Positions 17,730 through 26,110 of a stretch of DNA of 64,000 nucleotides are shown here, piece by piece. The notes under the pieces are model-generated. The model did no database searches, was not told where the DNA came from, and saw nothing but the letters and a program-made list of their open reading frames with translations. Both the position numbers and the translations under genes were made by a program. Within the stretch, counting starts at the first letter, position 1. Every line of letters begins with the position of its first letter. The DNA lies in contig NZ_JAQFVF010000002.1 in the NCBI RefSeq assembly GCF_027789125.1, positions 124,001-188,000 on the forward strand, read 5' to 3'. This DNA comes from Paenibacillus aestuarii (GTDB lineage Bacteria > Bacillota > Bacilli > Paenibacillales > NBRC-103111).

Positions 17730-18000
17730 AAATGCGTTGACGGAGAAGAGTACGCAGTGCTTCTTGACAGGGAGGGAAAGCCGAAGATTGAGAGCTATCC
17801 CCGGGAATCAGGCTGCCGAAGTTCGCTCCCGAGCAGTCCATTGAACAGAACGGCCTGAACAAGTGCAATTCTAAGTAGACGGAACCGGACAAATCTGTCC
17901 GTTATCTGAATGAAGTGAGATTCGCGTTATGCGCGTATCTAATTAGGGTGGTACCACGGCTTTTTCGTCCCTTGTCAGGGGATGAAAGAGCCTTTTTTGC
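17730..18000 (+). promoter_or_regulatory. T-box riboswitch (Phe)
   Basis: The leader contains the conserved T-box AGGGTGGTACCACGG (17945-17959), which overlaps an intrinsic terminator (about 17958-18000: GGCTTTTTCGTCCC paired with GGGGATGAAAGAGCC, then six T). The 5' part holds the stem I motifs (GGGAGGGAAAGCC, then GATTGAGAGC). GAAGTTCGCTCCCGAG gives a likely specifier TTC at 17822-17824, the Phe codon, fitting the downstream genes. Uncharged tRNA-Phe would favour the antiterminator and switch pheST on. The specifier assignment is by alignment from memory of other T-boxes. Confidence 0.93.
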
Positions 18001-18033
18001 GTTTATTACCGGTAAAATCAGGAGGGATTGTCG

Positions 18034-19068
18034 ATGAAAGAGCGTTTGGAAGCTTTGAAGCAAGAAGCGCTTCTAGAGCTAAGCAGTGTGCAAAGCCAGC
18101 AGGAGCTGAGCGATCTGCGCATTAAGTATTTAGGTAAAAAAGGTCCGTTGACCGAGATTTTACGCGGCATGGGAGCTTTAAGCGCTGACGAAAGGCCAAT
18201 TATCGGCCAGGTAGCCAACGATGTTCGTGCGGCGATCGAAAACGTAATTGAAGAGAAGCAAGCGGCGTACCAGAAGGAAGAGACGGAGAAACGTCTGCGT
18301 GCAGAAATGATCGACGTGACATTGCCGGGCCGTCCATCCCAGCAGGGTGTTGTGCATCCGCTCAGCAAAGTCATCCAGGAGATTGAAGATATTTTTACTG
18401 GTATGGGTTACACCGTTGCCGAAGGTCCTGAGATTGAACAGGATTACTACAACTTCGAAGCGCTGAACTTGCCTAAAGATCATCCGGCGCGTGACATGCA
18501 GGATTCTTTCTATATAACAGAAGAGATTCTGATGCGTACGCAAACATCTCCGGTACAAGTCAGAACGATGGAGAAGCGCAAAGGTGAAGTGCCGATCAAA
18601 ATTATTTGCCCAGGCAAAGTGTTCCGCCGCGATGATGATGATGCGACGCACTCCCACATGTTTACGCAAATCGAAGGTCTGGTTATCGACCGCAATGTTC
18701 GTATGAGCGACCTGAAGGGCACGTTGCTGCAATTCGTCCAGGAAATGTACGGCAAACAGACGCGGATTCGTTTGCGTCCTAGCTTCTTCCCATTCACAGA
18801 GCCAAGCGTAGAAGTGGATGTAAGCTGTGCGATGTGCGGCGGCGAAGGCTGCAGAACTTGCAAGCAAACAGGTTGGCTGGAAATCCTTGGGGCCGGTATG
18901 GTGCATCCGCGCGTATTGGAAATGGGCGGATACGATCCGAAGGAGTATACAGGTTTTGCATTCGGTATGGGCGTTGAGCGGATTGCCATGCTGAAATATG
19001 GCATTGATGATATTCGTCATTTTTATACGAACGATCTGCGGTTCTTGAAGCAGTTCTTGCATTTGTAA
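18034..19068 (+). CDS. pheS: Phenylalanyl-tRNA synthetase alpha subunit
   Basis: The 344-residue protein has an N-terminal coiled coil (about 1-85) and the class II catalytic core: VLNPLxxx-type [58 protein letters not shown] (motif 2) and [19 protein letters not shown] (motif 3). With PheT it forms the (alpha-beta)2 enzyme that charges tRNA-Phe. AGGAGGGA lies before ATG 18034; a TTG six nt upstream is in frame but too close. It is controlled by the T-box leader and followed by pheT after 22 nt. Confidence 0.97.
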   Translation: MKERLEALKQEALLELSSVQSQQELSDLRIKYLGKKGPLTEILRGMGALSADERPIIGQVANDVRAAIENVIEEKQAAYQKEETEKRLRAEMIDVTLPGRPSQQGVVHPLSKVIQEIEDIFTGMGYTVAEGPEIEQDYYNFEALNLPKDHPARDMQDSFYITEEILMRTQTSPVQVRTMEKRKGEVPIKIICPGKVFRRDDDDATHSHMFTQIEGLVIDRNVRMSDLKGTLLQFVQEMYGKQTRIRLRPSFFPFTEPSVEVDVSCAMCGGEGCRTCKQTGWLEILGAGMVHPRVLEMGGYDPKEYTGFAFGMGVERIAMLKYGIDDIRHFYTNDLRFLKQFLHL

Positions 19069-19090
19069 TAGGAAGCGGAGGAGTGAAACG

Positions 19091-21541
19091 ATGAAGGTCT
19101 CTTATCAGTGGTTATCGGAGTATGTAGATGTATCCGGATATTCAGCGGAGGAATTGGCGGAAAAGCTGACTCGCAGCGGAATCGAAGTGGATATCGTTGA
19201 AGATCGTAACAAAGGTGTAACGAATGTTTGGGTCGGGTTCGTCAAATCCCGCGAAAAGCATCCTGACGCGGATAAACTAAGCGTCTGTATTGTTGACGTA
19301 GGACAGGGCGAAGATCTGCAAATCGTATGTGGCGCCAAAAATGTCGATGCCGGACAAAAAGTGCCTGTAGCCGTTGTCGGGGCAGTGCTTCCGGGCGGAT
19401 TGCAAATCAAACGCGCCAAGCTGCGCGGCGTTGAGTCGCAAGGCATGATTTGCTCAGCCAAAGAGCTGGGACTGAACGATAAGCTACTGCCAAAAGAAAT
19501 CCAAGAAGGCATTCTTGTTCTTCCGGAAGCGACGGAAGTGGGTCAATCTATCCTTGATGTACTGGCCATCAATGACAAAGTGCTGGAGCTGGATTTGACG
19601 CCCAACCGCTCCGATTGCTTAAGCATGCTCGGCGCCGCTTATGAAATCGCCGCGATTCTGGGCCGCAGCGTGAAGCTGCCAGATGCGGAAGCGATCTTGA
19701 AGGCTTCAAATGCAAATGTAAAAGCTGCTGATCGCATCAGCGTAAATATTACGGCAACCGAGCAATGTACGCATTACGCTGCTCGTTTGATTGAAGGCGT
19801 TCGCGTAGGCACTTCGCCGCTGTGGATGCAAAACCGATTGATGGCGGCGGGAATCCGCCCGATCAACAACATTGTCGACATCACGAATTTCGTGATGCTG
19901 GAGTATGGTCAACCGCTGCACGCTTTTGATGCGGATCAATTGCATAATGGTCACATCGATGTACGCCTTGCGCAGCCAGGCGAAAAGCTGGTGACCTTGG
20001 ACGACGTGGAGCGTACGCTCGAGCCGCATATGCTGCTGATTACCGATGGTACGAAGCCAGTCGGAATCGCAGGCGTTATGGGTGGCGCGAATTCCGAAGT
20101 GACCGAAAGCACGACGCGGATCCTGCTTGAATCGGCCAAATTCGCCGGTAGCTCCGTGCGCCGTACTTCGCGCCAGCTTGGGCTTCGCTCAGAAGCGAGC
20201 CTGCGCTTCGAGAAAGAAGTGAACCCGGAGGCTGTGCTCCCGGCGTTAAACCGCGCTGCTGCCCTGATGGCCCAATACGCAGCAGGACAAATCGCTGACG
20301 GCATCGTAGAAGCTGTCGCCGGCTCTCACAAGCCGGTCGCGATCGAGCTGGCCGCTGATCGCGTTAACAGCTATCTCGGCACTGAGCTAACGCTTACCGA
20401 GATCAGCCAAATCATCGAGCGCTTGCATTTCACTAGTGAGCCGGCAGGCGAAAACAAGCTGCTCGTGCACGTGCCGAGCCGCCGCGGTGACATCTCCCGA
20501 GATGTCGATTTGATCGAAGAGGTGGCACGCCTCTATGGTTACGACAACATCCCGACAACATTGATGAGCGGCGTCACGACGCCAGGCTCATTAACGAAAG
20601 AGCAGTCGATTCGCCGCATCGCGCGCAATCTCCTGACACAGAGCGGGCTGCATGAAGTCATTACGTATTCCTTCACGCACCCGGACCAAACTGCGCTGCT
20701 GCCTGGCCTGTACCCAGCATCCAAGCCAATCTCGCTCGCGATGCCGATGAGCGAAGATCGCAGCGAACTGCGCACCAGCCTGCTTCCGCATCTGCTGGAA
20801 GTGATCAGCTATAACCGCAACCGCAGCATGGACGATGTAGCTCTTTTTGAAATCGCCAAAGTGTATACAACAGAAGAAACAACGCTTACCGTATTGCCAG
20901 AGGAAAAACATCTCTTAGCCATCGCCATAACGGGTAAACGCCGTGCATCGCACTGGGCGCAAAAAGCAGAGTCCGTTGACTTCTTCGACCTGAAAGGGGT
21001 TTTCGACCGCTTAGTCGATTACTTAGGCGTAAAAGGCTTGGAGTATGTATCCGCAGCTCCAGAAGGCTATCACCCAGGCCGTACGGCAGAGCTGTATTTG
21101 AATAGTGGCGATGAGAGTCAACTAATCGGACGTATGGGTCAATTGCACCCGGCTCTACAGCAGCAGCGTGATCTCGATGATACGTATGTGCTTGAAATTG
21201 AGCTGGCACCGCTTATCGCGGCTGCAGGCGATACGATTGTTTACAAGCTGCTTCCTAAATACCCGGCAATTGGCCGTGATTTGGCCGTAGTTGTGAATGC
21301 CAGCGTGCCTGTTGGCAACATGGAAGCAACAATCCGCCGTGTAGCTGGAGAATTGCTTGAATCCATTCAAGTGTTTGATATTTACACAGGTGAGCGTCTG
21401 GGTGCGGATCGGAAAAGCGTAGCCATCGCACTCGTGTACCGCCACGCTGAGCGAACGCTTCTGGATGAAGAGGTTACAGAACTTCATGCCAAGGTCGTCG
21501 CGGCGCTTGAACAGGAGTTTCAGGCTGAGTTAAGAAAATAG
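19091..21541 (+). CDS. pheT: Phenylalanyl-tRNA synthetase beta subunit
   Basis: At 816 residues it has the usual full length. It starts with an EMAP/OB-type tRNA-binding domain (about 40-155: VGFVKSREKHPDADKLSVC, IVCGAKNV). B3/B4 editing and B5 domains follow (LDLTPNRSDCLSMLG, then RPINNIVDITNFVMLEYGQP), and the C-terminal ferredoxin-like anticodon-binding domain is at about 720-816. It partners PheS in charging tRNA-Phe and hydrolyses mischarged Tyr-tRNA. GGAAGCGGAGGAGTG lies before ATG. A terminator follows, so the operon is pheS-pheT only. Confidence 0.97.
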   Translation: MKVSYQWLSEYVDVSGYSAEELAEKLTRSGIEVDIVEDRNKGVTNVWVGFVKSREKHPDADKLSVCIVDVGQGEDLQIVCGAKNVDAGQKVPVAVVGAVLPGGLQIKRAKLRGVESQGMICSAKELGLNDKLLPKEIQEGILVLPEATEVGQSILDVLAINDKVLELDLTPNRSDCLSMLGAAYEIAAILGRSVKLPDAEAILKASNANVKAADRISVNITATEQCTHYAARLIEGVRVGTSPLWMQNRLMAAGIRPINNIVDITNFVMLEYGQPLHAFDADQLHNGHIDVRLAQPGEKLVTLDDVERTLEPHMLLITDGTKPVGIAGVMGGANSEVTESTTRILLESAKFAGSSVRRTSRQLGLRSEASLRFEKEVNPEAVLPALNRAAALMAQYAAGQIADGIVEAVAGSHKPVAIELAADRVNSYLGTELTLTEISQIIERLHFTSEPAGENKLLVHVPSRRGDISRDVDLIEEVARLYGYDNIPTTLMSGVTTPGSLTKEQSIRRIARNLLTQSGLHEVITYSFTHPDQTALLPGLYPASKPISLAMPMSEDRSELRTSLLPHLLEVISYNRNRSMDDVALFEIAKVYTTEETTLTVLPEEKHLLAIAITGKRRASHWAQKAESVDFFDLKGVFDRLVDYLGVKGLEYVSAAPEGYHPGRTAELYLNSGDESQLIGRMGQLHPALQQQRDLDDTYVLEIELAPLIAAAGDTIVYKLLPKYPAIGRDLAVVVNASVPVGNMEATIRRVAGELLESIQVFDIYTGERLGADRKSVAIALVYRHAERTLLDEEVTELHAKVVAALEQEFQAELRK

Positions 21542-21569
21542 TGTGACTTTTAACACATTGGCAGGAATA

Positions 21570-21614
21570 AAGGCTGGTTCTATCGAATTGATGTCGATAG
21601 GACCAGCCTTTTAA
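21570..21614 (+). terminator. Terminator of pheST
   Basis: AAGGCTGGTTCTATCG and CGATAGGACCAGCCTT pair with one G-U over a 9-nt loop, followed by TTTTAATT. Confidence 0.88.
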
Positions 21615-21635
21615 TTAAAGGGAGGAAAGCGCATA

Positions 21636-23396
21636 GTGAGTACTGAAGATAAAGTGAGAATTACCGTTGATATATATGGCAATCAATATAAACTAATGGC
21701 TAGCACGGACCCGAGCTATATGAAGCGTGTAGCTGAGTATGTGAACGATCAAATGTTTCGAATTGCGAAAGGTTATCCACGCCTGGACTCCCAGAGGATA
21801 GCCGTATTGGCTGCTGTGAACATGGCTGATGAGTGCTTCCGTATGAACGAAATTATGGATCAGCTAACCAAAGCTCAAAAAGAGCAGGAAATCACACAAG
21901 CCGGCTATGAAAAGCTGCTGCACTCGTACAATGAACTGAAGCAGGAGCATGAGCAAAAATTCAAATCGCAAGAATCGTTTATTCAACAGCTTTTGGGTGA
22001 GAAAGAAGCGTTATTGAAGCAGTTTGAGGATGAAAAAGAAACGCAATTGCAAGCATTTAAAGTGGAAAACGAGGCGATGACTCAACATCATCTCACCGAT
22101 AAAAGCTTGCAATCTCAAGCCCACAAAGCAGAGATTGAAGCGCTTACGCAGCAATATCGTGCCGCTGTGGATGAACAGGCAAGTGCGCATCAAGCGGAGA
22201 AAGAAGCGCTAATCGAACAGCACCGCGTTGATCTGGATGAGCAGGCAAGCGCGCACCAAGCCGAGAAAGAAGCACTAATCGAGCAGCATCGTGTAGAGCT
22301 GGAGAAACAGTCGGGCACGTACCAATCTGAGAAAAAAGCGCTAATCGAGCAGCACCGTGCAGATTTGGAGAAACAAACGGGTGCGCATCAAGCTGAGAAA
22401 AAAGCGCTAATCGAGCAGCACCGTGCAGATCTGGAGAAACAAACGGGTGCGCATCAAGCTGAGAAAAAGACGCTAATCGAGCAGCACCGTGCAGATCTGG
22501 AGAAACAAACGGGTGCACATCTAGCTGAGAAAAAAGCGCTTATTGAGCAACACCGCGTAGAGCTGGATAAAGAAACAAGTACATATCAAGCAGAGAATAA
22601 AGCTCTCGTCGAACAGCACAAGGCCGATTTAGATCTAGTTGCTAGCGCATATTTTGTTGAAAAAGAGAATCTCATTCTACAGCACCAGACGGATCTGGAA
22701 TCACAGATCAACAGGCTTATAGCTGAGAAAGAAGCACTCAAGGATCAGCTCCGCGACGAGATTGAATTACAAGCTCAAATTATTGCAGATAAAGAGAAGC
22801 TTATCCAAACTTATCAACACGAACAAGATGCATTAAACAATGCACATGCAGCCAAAAAAGAGGCTCTTATTCAGCAGCACCTGACGGAAATGGACAAGCT
22901 TAGCCAAAACTGTGCGGATAAAGAAGCTTCTTATTTGAAGAATCAAACAGGCCTGGAAGCGCAGATCAAGCAGTATGCCGCAGATAAAGAAAAACTGATT
23001 CAGCAGCATGCAAATGACATCAAAGCGCTCTCAGAGCAGCATAAAATAGAGTTGAATGATCTTGCTGATCATTATCAAAAAGAAAGTGCAGCTCTGGCCA
23101 TCAAGCATCAGGAAGAAATCGCAGCGGTAGCGCAAACTTTCGATGAGCAGCAAGGCAGAGTTTTAAATGCTCTATACGATCAGCGTTCGACGATCATCCA
23201 ACAATTTGAAGCGCAAATTAGAGCTTTGGTCGAGCAGCATAAACAAGAAAAAGAAAACCTGATGAATCAAAGCAACTATGATGAAGCGTTGCAAGAAGAA
23301 CTCAATAGCCTGAAAGAGGAGTACCGTGAGCTCACTGAGGAATACAAAAAGCTGCAGACCGAGTACAACGAGTGGATCAACCTAGTTGAACAATGA
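21636..23396 (+). CDS. zapA: ZapA-like cell division protein with giant repetitive coiled coil
   Basis: Residues 1-85 are a ZapA domain (DKVRITVDIYGNQYKLMAST, YVNDQMFRIAKGYPRLDSQR, then AVLAAVNMADE), the factor that bundles FtsZ at the division site. Normal ZapA is about 85-110 residues; this one has 586. From about residue 122 a very long charged helix is built on a 22-residue unit of the type EKxALIEQHRxxLxxQxxxxQA. Twelve units are in register at 122-385 and looser ones reach about residue 520. A 22-residue period equals two hendecads, so the rod may be a hendecad rather than a heptad coiled coil. The GTG start follows AGGGAGGAAAG. cvpA overlaps its end by 4 nt. It could be a spacer or scaffold between the Z-ring and another structure (inference). 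Confidence 0.85.
   Translation: MSTEDKVRITVDIYGNQYKLMASTDPSYMKRVAEYVNDQMFRIAKGYPRLDSQRIAVLAAVNMADECFRMNEIMDQLTKAQKEQEITQAGYEKLLHSYNELKQEHEQKFKSQESFIQQLLGEKEALLKQFEDEKETQLQAFKVENEAMTQHHLTDKSLQSQAHKAEIEALTQQYRAAVDEQASAHQAEKEALIEQHRVDLDEQASAHQAEKEALIEQHRVELEKQSGTYQSEKKALIEQHRADLEKQTGAHQAEKKALIEQHRADLEKQTGAHQAEKKTLIEQHRADLEKQTGAHLAEKKALIEQHRVELDKETSTYQAENKALVEQHKADLDLVASAYFVEKENLILQHQTDLESQINRLIAEKEALKDQLRDEIELQAQIIADKEKLIQTYQHEQDALNNAHAAKKEALIQQHLTEMDKLSQNCADKEASYLKNQTGLEAQIKQYAADKEKLIQQHANDIKALSEQHKIELNDLADHYQKESAALAIKHQEEIAAVAQTFDEQQGRVLNALYDQRSTIIQQFEAQIRALVEQHKQEKENLMNQSNYDEALQEELNSLKEEYRELTEEYKKLQTEYNEWINLVEQ
21999..22790 (+). repeat. 66-bp tandem repeats inside zapA
   Basis: Twelve in-register 66-bp units each encode 22 residues. 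Units at about 22329-22530 are nearly identical in DNA (AATCGAGCAGCACCGTGCAG recurs), while outer ones have diverged. This is a sign of recent expansion in the centre of the array. Confidence 0.85.
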
Positions 23397-23941
23397 ACAG
23401 CTTAGACTATGTCATCATTGCTGTAGTAACTCTAGGTTTACTGCTGGGCTATTTGAGAGGCTTCATCGCGCAAATTGTTTCTATTTCAGGTTTTATCCTT
23501 GCTTATTTAGTTGCGTTTTATTTTTATAAAGACTTCGCGCCGGTTCTTCGCAGTGCAGTATCTCTGCCTACGTATCAGAACTATCAAAAGTATGAATTCA
23601 TTGTCAAAGGGCTTAATCTGGATACCTATATCCTCAATGCGATTGCCTTTGCCATTCTATTTTTTGGTGTTAAAGTTGCATTGGTGATTATTGGCAGGAC
23701 GCTTAGTCTCATCGCCAAAGTACCTGGTCTGAATGCAATCAACCGTTGGAGCGGGGCCTTGTTGGGGCTGGCAGAAGCGTTATTAATTGTCATTATAGCC
23801 GTCAATGTGATGACGATTGTTCCAGCCGATGGTATGCAGAAATTGATGTCAAGCTCTTCCATCGCACCGTATTTGATTAATGAATTGCCGAACATAGCAG
23901 GAAAACTTCAAGATCTGTGGAAGCAAAGCCTGCCTATTTAA
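23393..23941 (+). CDS. CvpA family membrane protein
   Basis: The 182-residue protein overlaps the zapA stop by 4 nt and shows four hydrophobic helices (about 4-24, 28-46, 78-100 and 118-140). Its start, LDYVIIAVVTLGLLLGYLRG followed by FIAQIVSISGFI, is typical of CvpA, the family named from colicin V production and linked to envelope functions. In Bacillus the orthologue YshB sits between zapA and polX. Here no polX follows. Translation is probably coupled to zapA. Confidence 0.88.
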   Translation: MNSLDYVIIAVVTLGLLLGYLRGFIAQIVSISGFILAYLVAFYFYKDFAPVLRSAVSLPTYQNYQKYEFIVKGLNLDTYILNAIAFAILFFGVKVALVIIGRTLSLIAKVPGLNAINRWSGALLGLAEALLIVIIAVNVMTIVPADGMQKLMSSSSIAPYLINELPNIAGKLQDLWKQSLPI

Positions 23942-24096
23942 AAAGCTGTCTCTCCAAGTCTTTGAACATGGTGGGGGCAGCTTTTGTCGTGCTCGGCCCG
24001 CGCGCCGCGCGCAATACCGTATATTCGAATCAACTCCCTTACATGTGTCCTATTCCCATACTCCACCTTACCTTATCCAACTTGCTCCCCTCAGAC
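23942..24096. other. Gap after cvpA, nothing recognised
   Basis: The stretch is C-rich and G-poor on the plus strand, and I see no gene or clear terminator in it. Short frames here have no ribosome sites. It runs into the tandem and inverted repeats that follow. Confidence 0.5.
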
Positions 24097-24230
24097 GACG
24101 AGCCCCCATTGCCGTACACCAACTTACATCGCCACCTGCAACCCCACCGTACAAGCCTGACGATGAGCCCCCATTGCCATACACCAACTCATATCGCCAC
24201 CTGCAACCCCACCATACTGCGCCTCACGAC
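24097..24230. repeat. 65-bp tandem duplication, strand-asymmetric
   Basis: AGCCCCCATTGCC recurs at 24101 and 24166 with near-identical following sequence (TACACCAACT, ATCGCCACCTGCAACCCCAC). This gives two 65-bp units and a faint third. The plus strand is C-rich with few G, so the minus strand carries G runs. No ribosome site or gene is seen. Confidence 0.7.
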
Positions 24231-24295
24231 ATGCCCTCCCGTTGCCACACACGCGTATCCCCCGCGAACCACGCCGTTTCTCCGAGCAGTACACT

Positions 24296-24462
24296 TTCGA
24301 AAAATCGTTTTCTGTGATATCTACAAATTTCAACCGGGTCATTAAATCGCAAGCTCTTAGCGCGGAGATATGCGGGATACAACTATGAAGTCCCTTCGGC
24401 ACCGGCCATTCGAAGCAACATTCAAATAACTCTTGTAGATATCACAGAAAAAGCTTCGCGAA
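24296..24462. repeat. MITE-like inverted-repeat element
   Basis: A perfect 19-bp inverted repeat (TTTTCTGTGATATCTACAA at 24308-24326, its complement at 24433-24451) is extended outward by TTCG on both ends and encloses 106 bp without a gene. The size and shape resemble a small non-autonomous element. No clear target duplication is seen, and a long RNA hairpin is the alternative. Confidence 0.5.
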
Positions 24463-24511
24463 TTGAACATTTCAAATGGTTGAAAAATTGGATAATAATT
24501 CAAAATTTAAC

Positions 24512-24540
24512 TTTACATTCAATATATGTTTTTGTATAAT
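24512..24540 (+). promoter_or_regulatory. SigA promoter of the IS1595-like orphan
   Basis: TTTACA (24512-24517), a 17-nt spacer and TATAAT (24535-24540) lie about 40 nt before the GTG start. Confidence 0.75.
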
Positions 24541-24581
24541 ATAAATACGAACAAATGTTTTGTTTCTTGGAGGTGAATGGT

Positions 24582-25151
24582 GTGACTTTTAGTTTGCATG
24601 ATGCTAGTCAGCTGGACTTCCGCTCAGAAGCGGATTGCGTAGGGTATTTAATGAAAAAGCGCTGGTCGGGCGGATTCTGCTGTCCCAATTGCGATAATGA
24701 TACTTTCTATAAGATTCAAACTCGTAACTTATTGGAATGTAAGGAATGCAGGGTTCAAATCTCATTAACGGCAGGAACAATCATGCATAAGTCCAAGCTG
24801 TCGTTATTGGTGTGGTTCCGAGCTATTCAAATTCTAATACAGGATGGTCATCGGCACACAGTCACTTCTTTTGCTGAATTGATGGGCATTAATTACCGTA
24901 CTGCAAAATTATTAATTGCAAAAGTTGCCTTAGCCTTGCAAAAAGAGCAGCTGCGATTTGATAAAAGTGTACAGCAGCATAAGACCGATCAAGTAACAAA
25001 ATCTACGAAACGGAAGCAAAAGATATCATATTTTTTAAAAAATAATGCCGAAGCGTTTCCGAAACAATATCAATTTGCTAAATGGATGAAAGCTTTTTTA
25101 TCCGTAAGGTTATATCCAGTCTTTTTGAAATGCTATCATCGGTTGAATTGA
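24582..25151 (+). CDS. IS1595-type zinc-ribbon protein without DDE domain
   Basis: The 189-residue protein starts at GTG 24582, 6 nt after GGAGGTG. Residues 15-65 match the zinc ribbon of IS1595 transposases (KKRWSGGFCCPNCDNDTFYK, then LLECKECRVQISLTAGTIMH) with CPNC and CKEC metal pairs. Residues 70-115 resemble their helix-turn-helix region (WFRAIQILIQDGHRHTVTSF). The catalytic DDE/RNase-H part, normally about 150 further residues, is absent. A short basic region with no known motif takes its place. With its own promoter and ribosome site and an intact frame, it may be a transposase-derived DNA-binding protein put to cellular use rather than a dead fragment. No flanking insertion-sequence ends are evident. 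Confidence 0.65.
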   Translation: MTFSLHDASQLDFRSEADCVGYLMKKRWSGGFCCPNCDNDTFYKIQTRNLLECKECRVQISLTAGTIMHKSKLSLLVWFRAIQILIQDGHRHTVTSFAELMGINYRTAKLLIAKVALALQKEQLRFDKSVQQHKTDQVTKSTKRKQKISYFLKNNAEAFPKQYQFAKWMKAFLSVRLYPVFLKCYHRLN

Positions 25152-25165
25152 CTTAATGCAACCCA

Positions 25166-25198
25166 ATAAAAAACCTCCCCGCACATAAGCGAAGAGGT
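25166..25198 (-). terminator. Terminator of the CuA-like lipoprotein gene
   Basis: On the minus strand ACCTCTTCGC and GCGGGGAGGT pair (two G-U), followed by a T run. Confidence 0.8.
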
Positions 25199-25210
25199 GA
25201 AATGATTTAC

Positions 25211-25588
25211 TTATTCAACAATCAATGTTGATTTCATATTCGCATGGCCAGAACCACACATTACGGAACAGATAATGGGGAAAGAACCGGTTTTATCAGG
25301 TGTAAAAGTAAAAGTTTTTTTGGTGCTATCCAAACTTACTTTAAAATCCTTGATCGATACGCCGTGTGCACCTTGAGTATTATCAAGAGTAATCGTAACA
25401 GGCTCGCCTTTTTTGACGTGATATTCGGTTTGATCGAATTTAAAATTGCTTGCTTTAATTGTAACAGCTTGTCCGCCTGCCGCGGCAGAATCCGTGTTAG
25501 TAGGAGCTTCTTGAGCTTTTTTGCTTCCACAAGCCGCAAGTGCCATTGCCAAGCAAATGCCCATCAAGATGATAAGTATTTTATTCAT
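25211..25588 (-). CDS. Stand-alone CuA-type cupredoxin lipoprotein
   Basis: This 125-residue protein has a lipoprotein signal (lipobox AAC at about 18-20, then GSKKAQ), a short linker and a single cupredoxin domain (about 42-125). The C-terminal metal loop CSVMCGSGHANM fits the CuA pattern C-x3-C-x3-H-x2-M of cytochrome oxidase subunit II, and the earlier His in GAHGVSIKDF would complete the site. The Glu usually found between the two Cys is Val here. No membrane helices or other oxidase subunits are present. It probably binds copper on the outer membrane face, as an electron carrier or copper chaperone. The minus-strand start has AGGTTTG-type spacing after a GGAGG-like site. Confidence 0.75.
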   Translation of the reverse strand: MNKILIILMGICLAMALAACGSKKAQEAPTNTDSAAAGGQAVTIKASNFKFDQTEYHVKKGEPVTITLDNTQGAHGVSIKDFKVSLDSTKKTFTFTPDKTGSFPIICSVMCGSGHANMKSTLIVE

Positions 25589-25684
25589 GTCAAACCTCCG
25601 CTAATTTATTCCATCCATGATTATTGTACACGAGCAGACCTGAAAATAAAGTGACAAACTCGTGAAACGAAATTAGCTGGCCAT

Positions 25685-25729
25685 AAAAAAATCGGCCCGG
25701 CGAATGGAATCGCTGCAGACCGATTTTTT
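25685..25729. terminator. Terminator after the holin-like gene
   Basis: AAAAAATCGG and CCGATTTTTT enclose an inner partly paired stretch. T runs on both strands make it usable in either direction. Confidence 0.75.
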
Positions 25730-25741
25730 GTAGGCTGAACT

Positions 25742-26110
25742 TTATCGGTGATCTTCTCTTCCGGTTAACCCCTGTTCAAAAGGAGTTTTCACTGGAATGA
25801 AGAGATCGATGATCCCGATGACTAGAGCTGCAAGGATTGCACCTATTATGCTTGTGGAGACGTTGCTAACAAGAAATTGAGCCAGCCAGATAACGAGGGC
25901 GCTCACGATGAAGCCAACGATTCCTCTCCCGAAGGGAGTAATTTTCTTGCCGAAGACTCCCTCAATAATCCATGCAGCGATTGCAATGACGAGTGCAAGG
26001 AAAAAAGCACTCCAAAATCCTCCTACGCGAAACCCGGGCACTAGCCAACTGACAAACATTAATACCAAAGCTGATACGATAAATCTGACGAGATGTCCAA
26101 GAAGATGCAT
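25742..26110 (-). CDS. Phage holin family 4_2 / YvlD-like membrane protein
   Basis: The 122-residue protein has four hydrophobic helices and the family's RFIVSALVLMFVSWLVPGF and VGGFWSAFFLALVIAI segments. Although named after mycobacteriophage holins, chromosomal members such as B. subtilis YvlD are envelope-stress membrane proteins of unknown role. There is no phage gene nearby, so a stress role is more likely than lysis. GGAGG precedes ATG 26110 by about 7 nt. I did not find a convincing ECF promoter upstream. Confidence 0.8.
   Translation of the reverse strand: MHLLGHLVRFIVSALVLMFVSWLVPGFRVGGFWSAFFLALVIAIAAWIIEGVFGKKITPFGRGIVGFIVSALVIWLAQFLVSNVSTSIIGAILAALVIGIIDLFIPVKTPFEQGLTGREDHR

Noticed and set aside
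17608..17892. 94-residue minus-strand frame in the pheS leader region
   Set aside because: It overlaps the pheST promoter and T-box leader and has no ribosome site.
24097..24230. CRISPR-like array
   Set aside because: There are only two near-identical 65-bp units with no conserved short repeat and variable spacers, so it is a tandem duplication.
23917..24345. 142-residue plus-strand frame after cvpA
   Set aside because: It is made of the C-rich tandem repeat, has a Thr/Pro/His composition and has no ribosome site.
25742..26110. Prophage holin
   Set aside because: No other phage gene is nearby, and family members such as YvlD are ordinary chromosomal membrane proteins.
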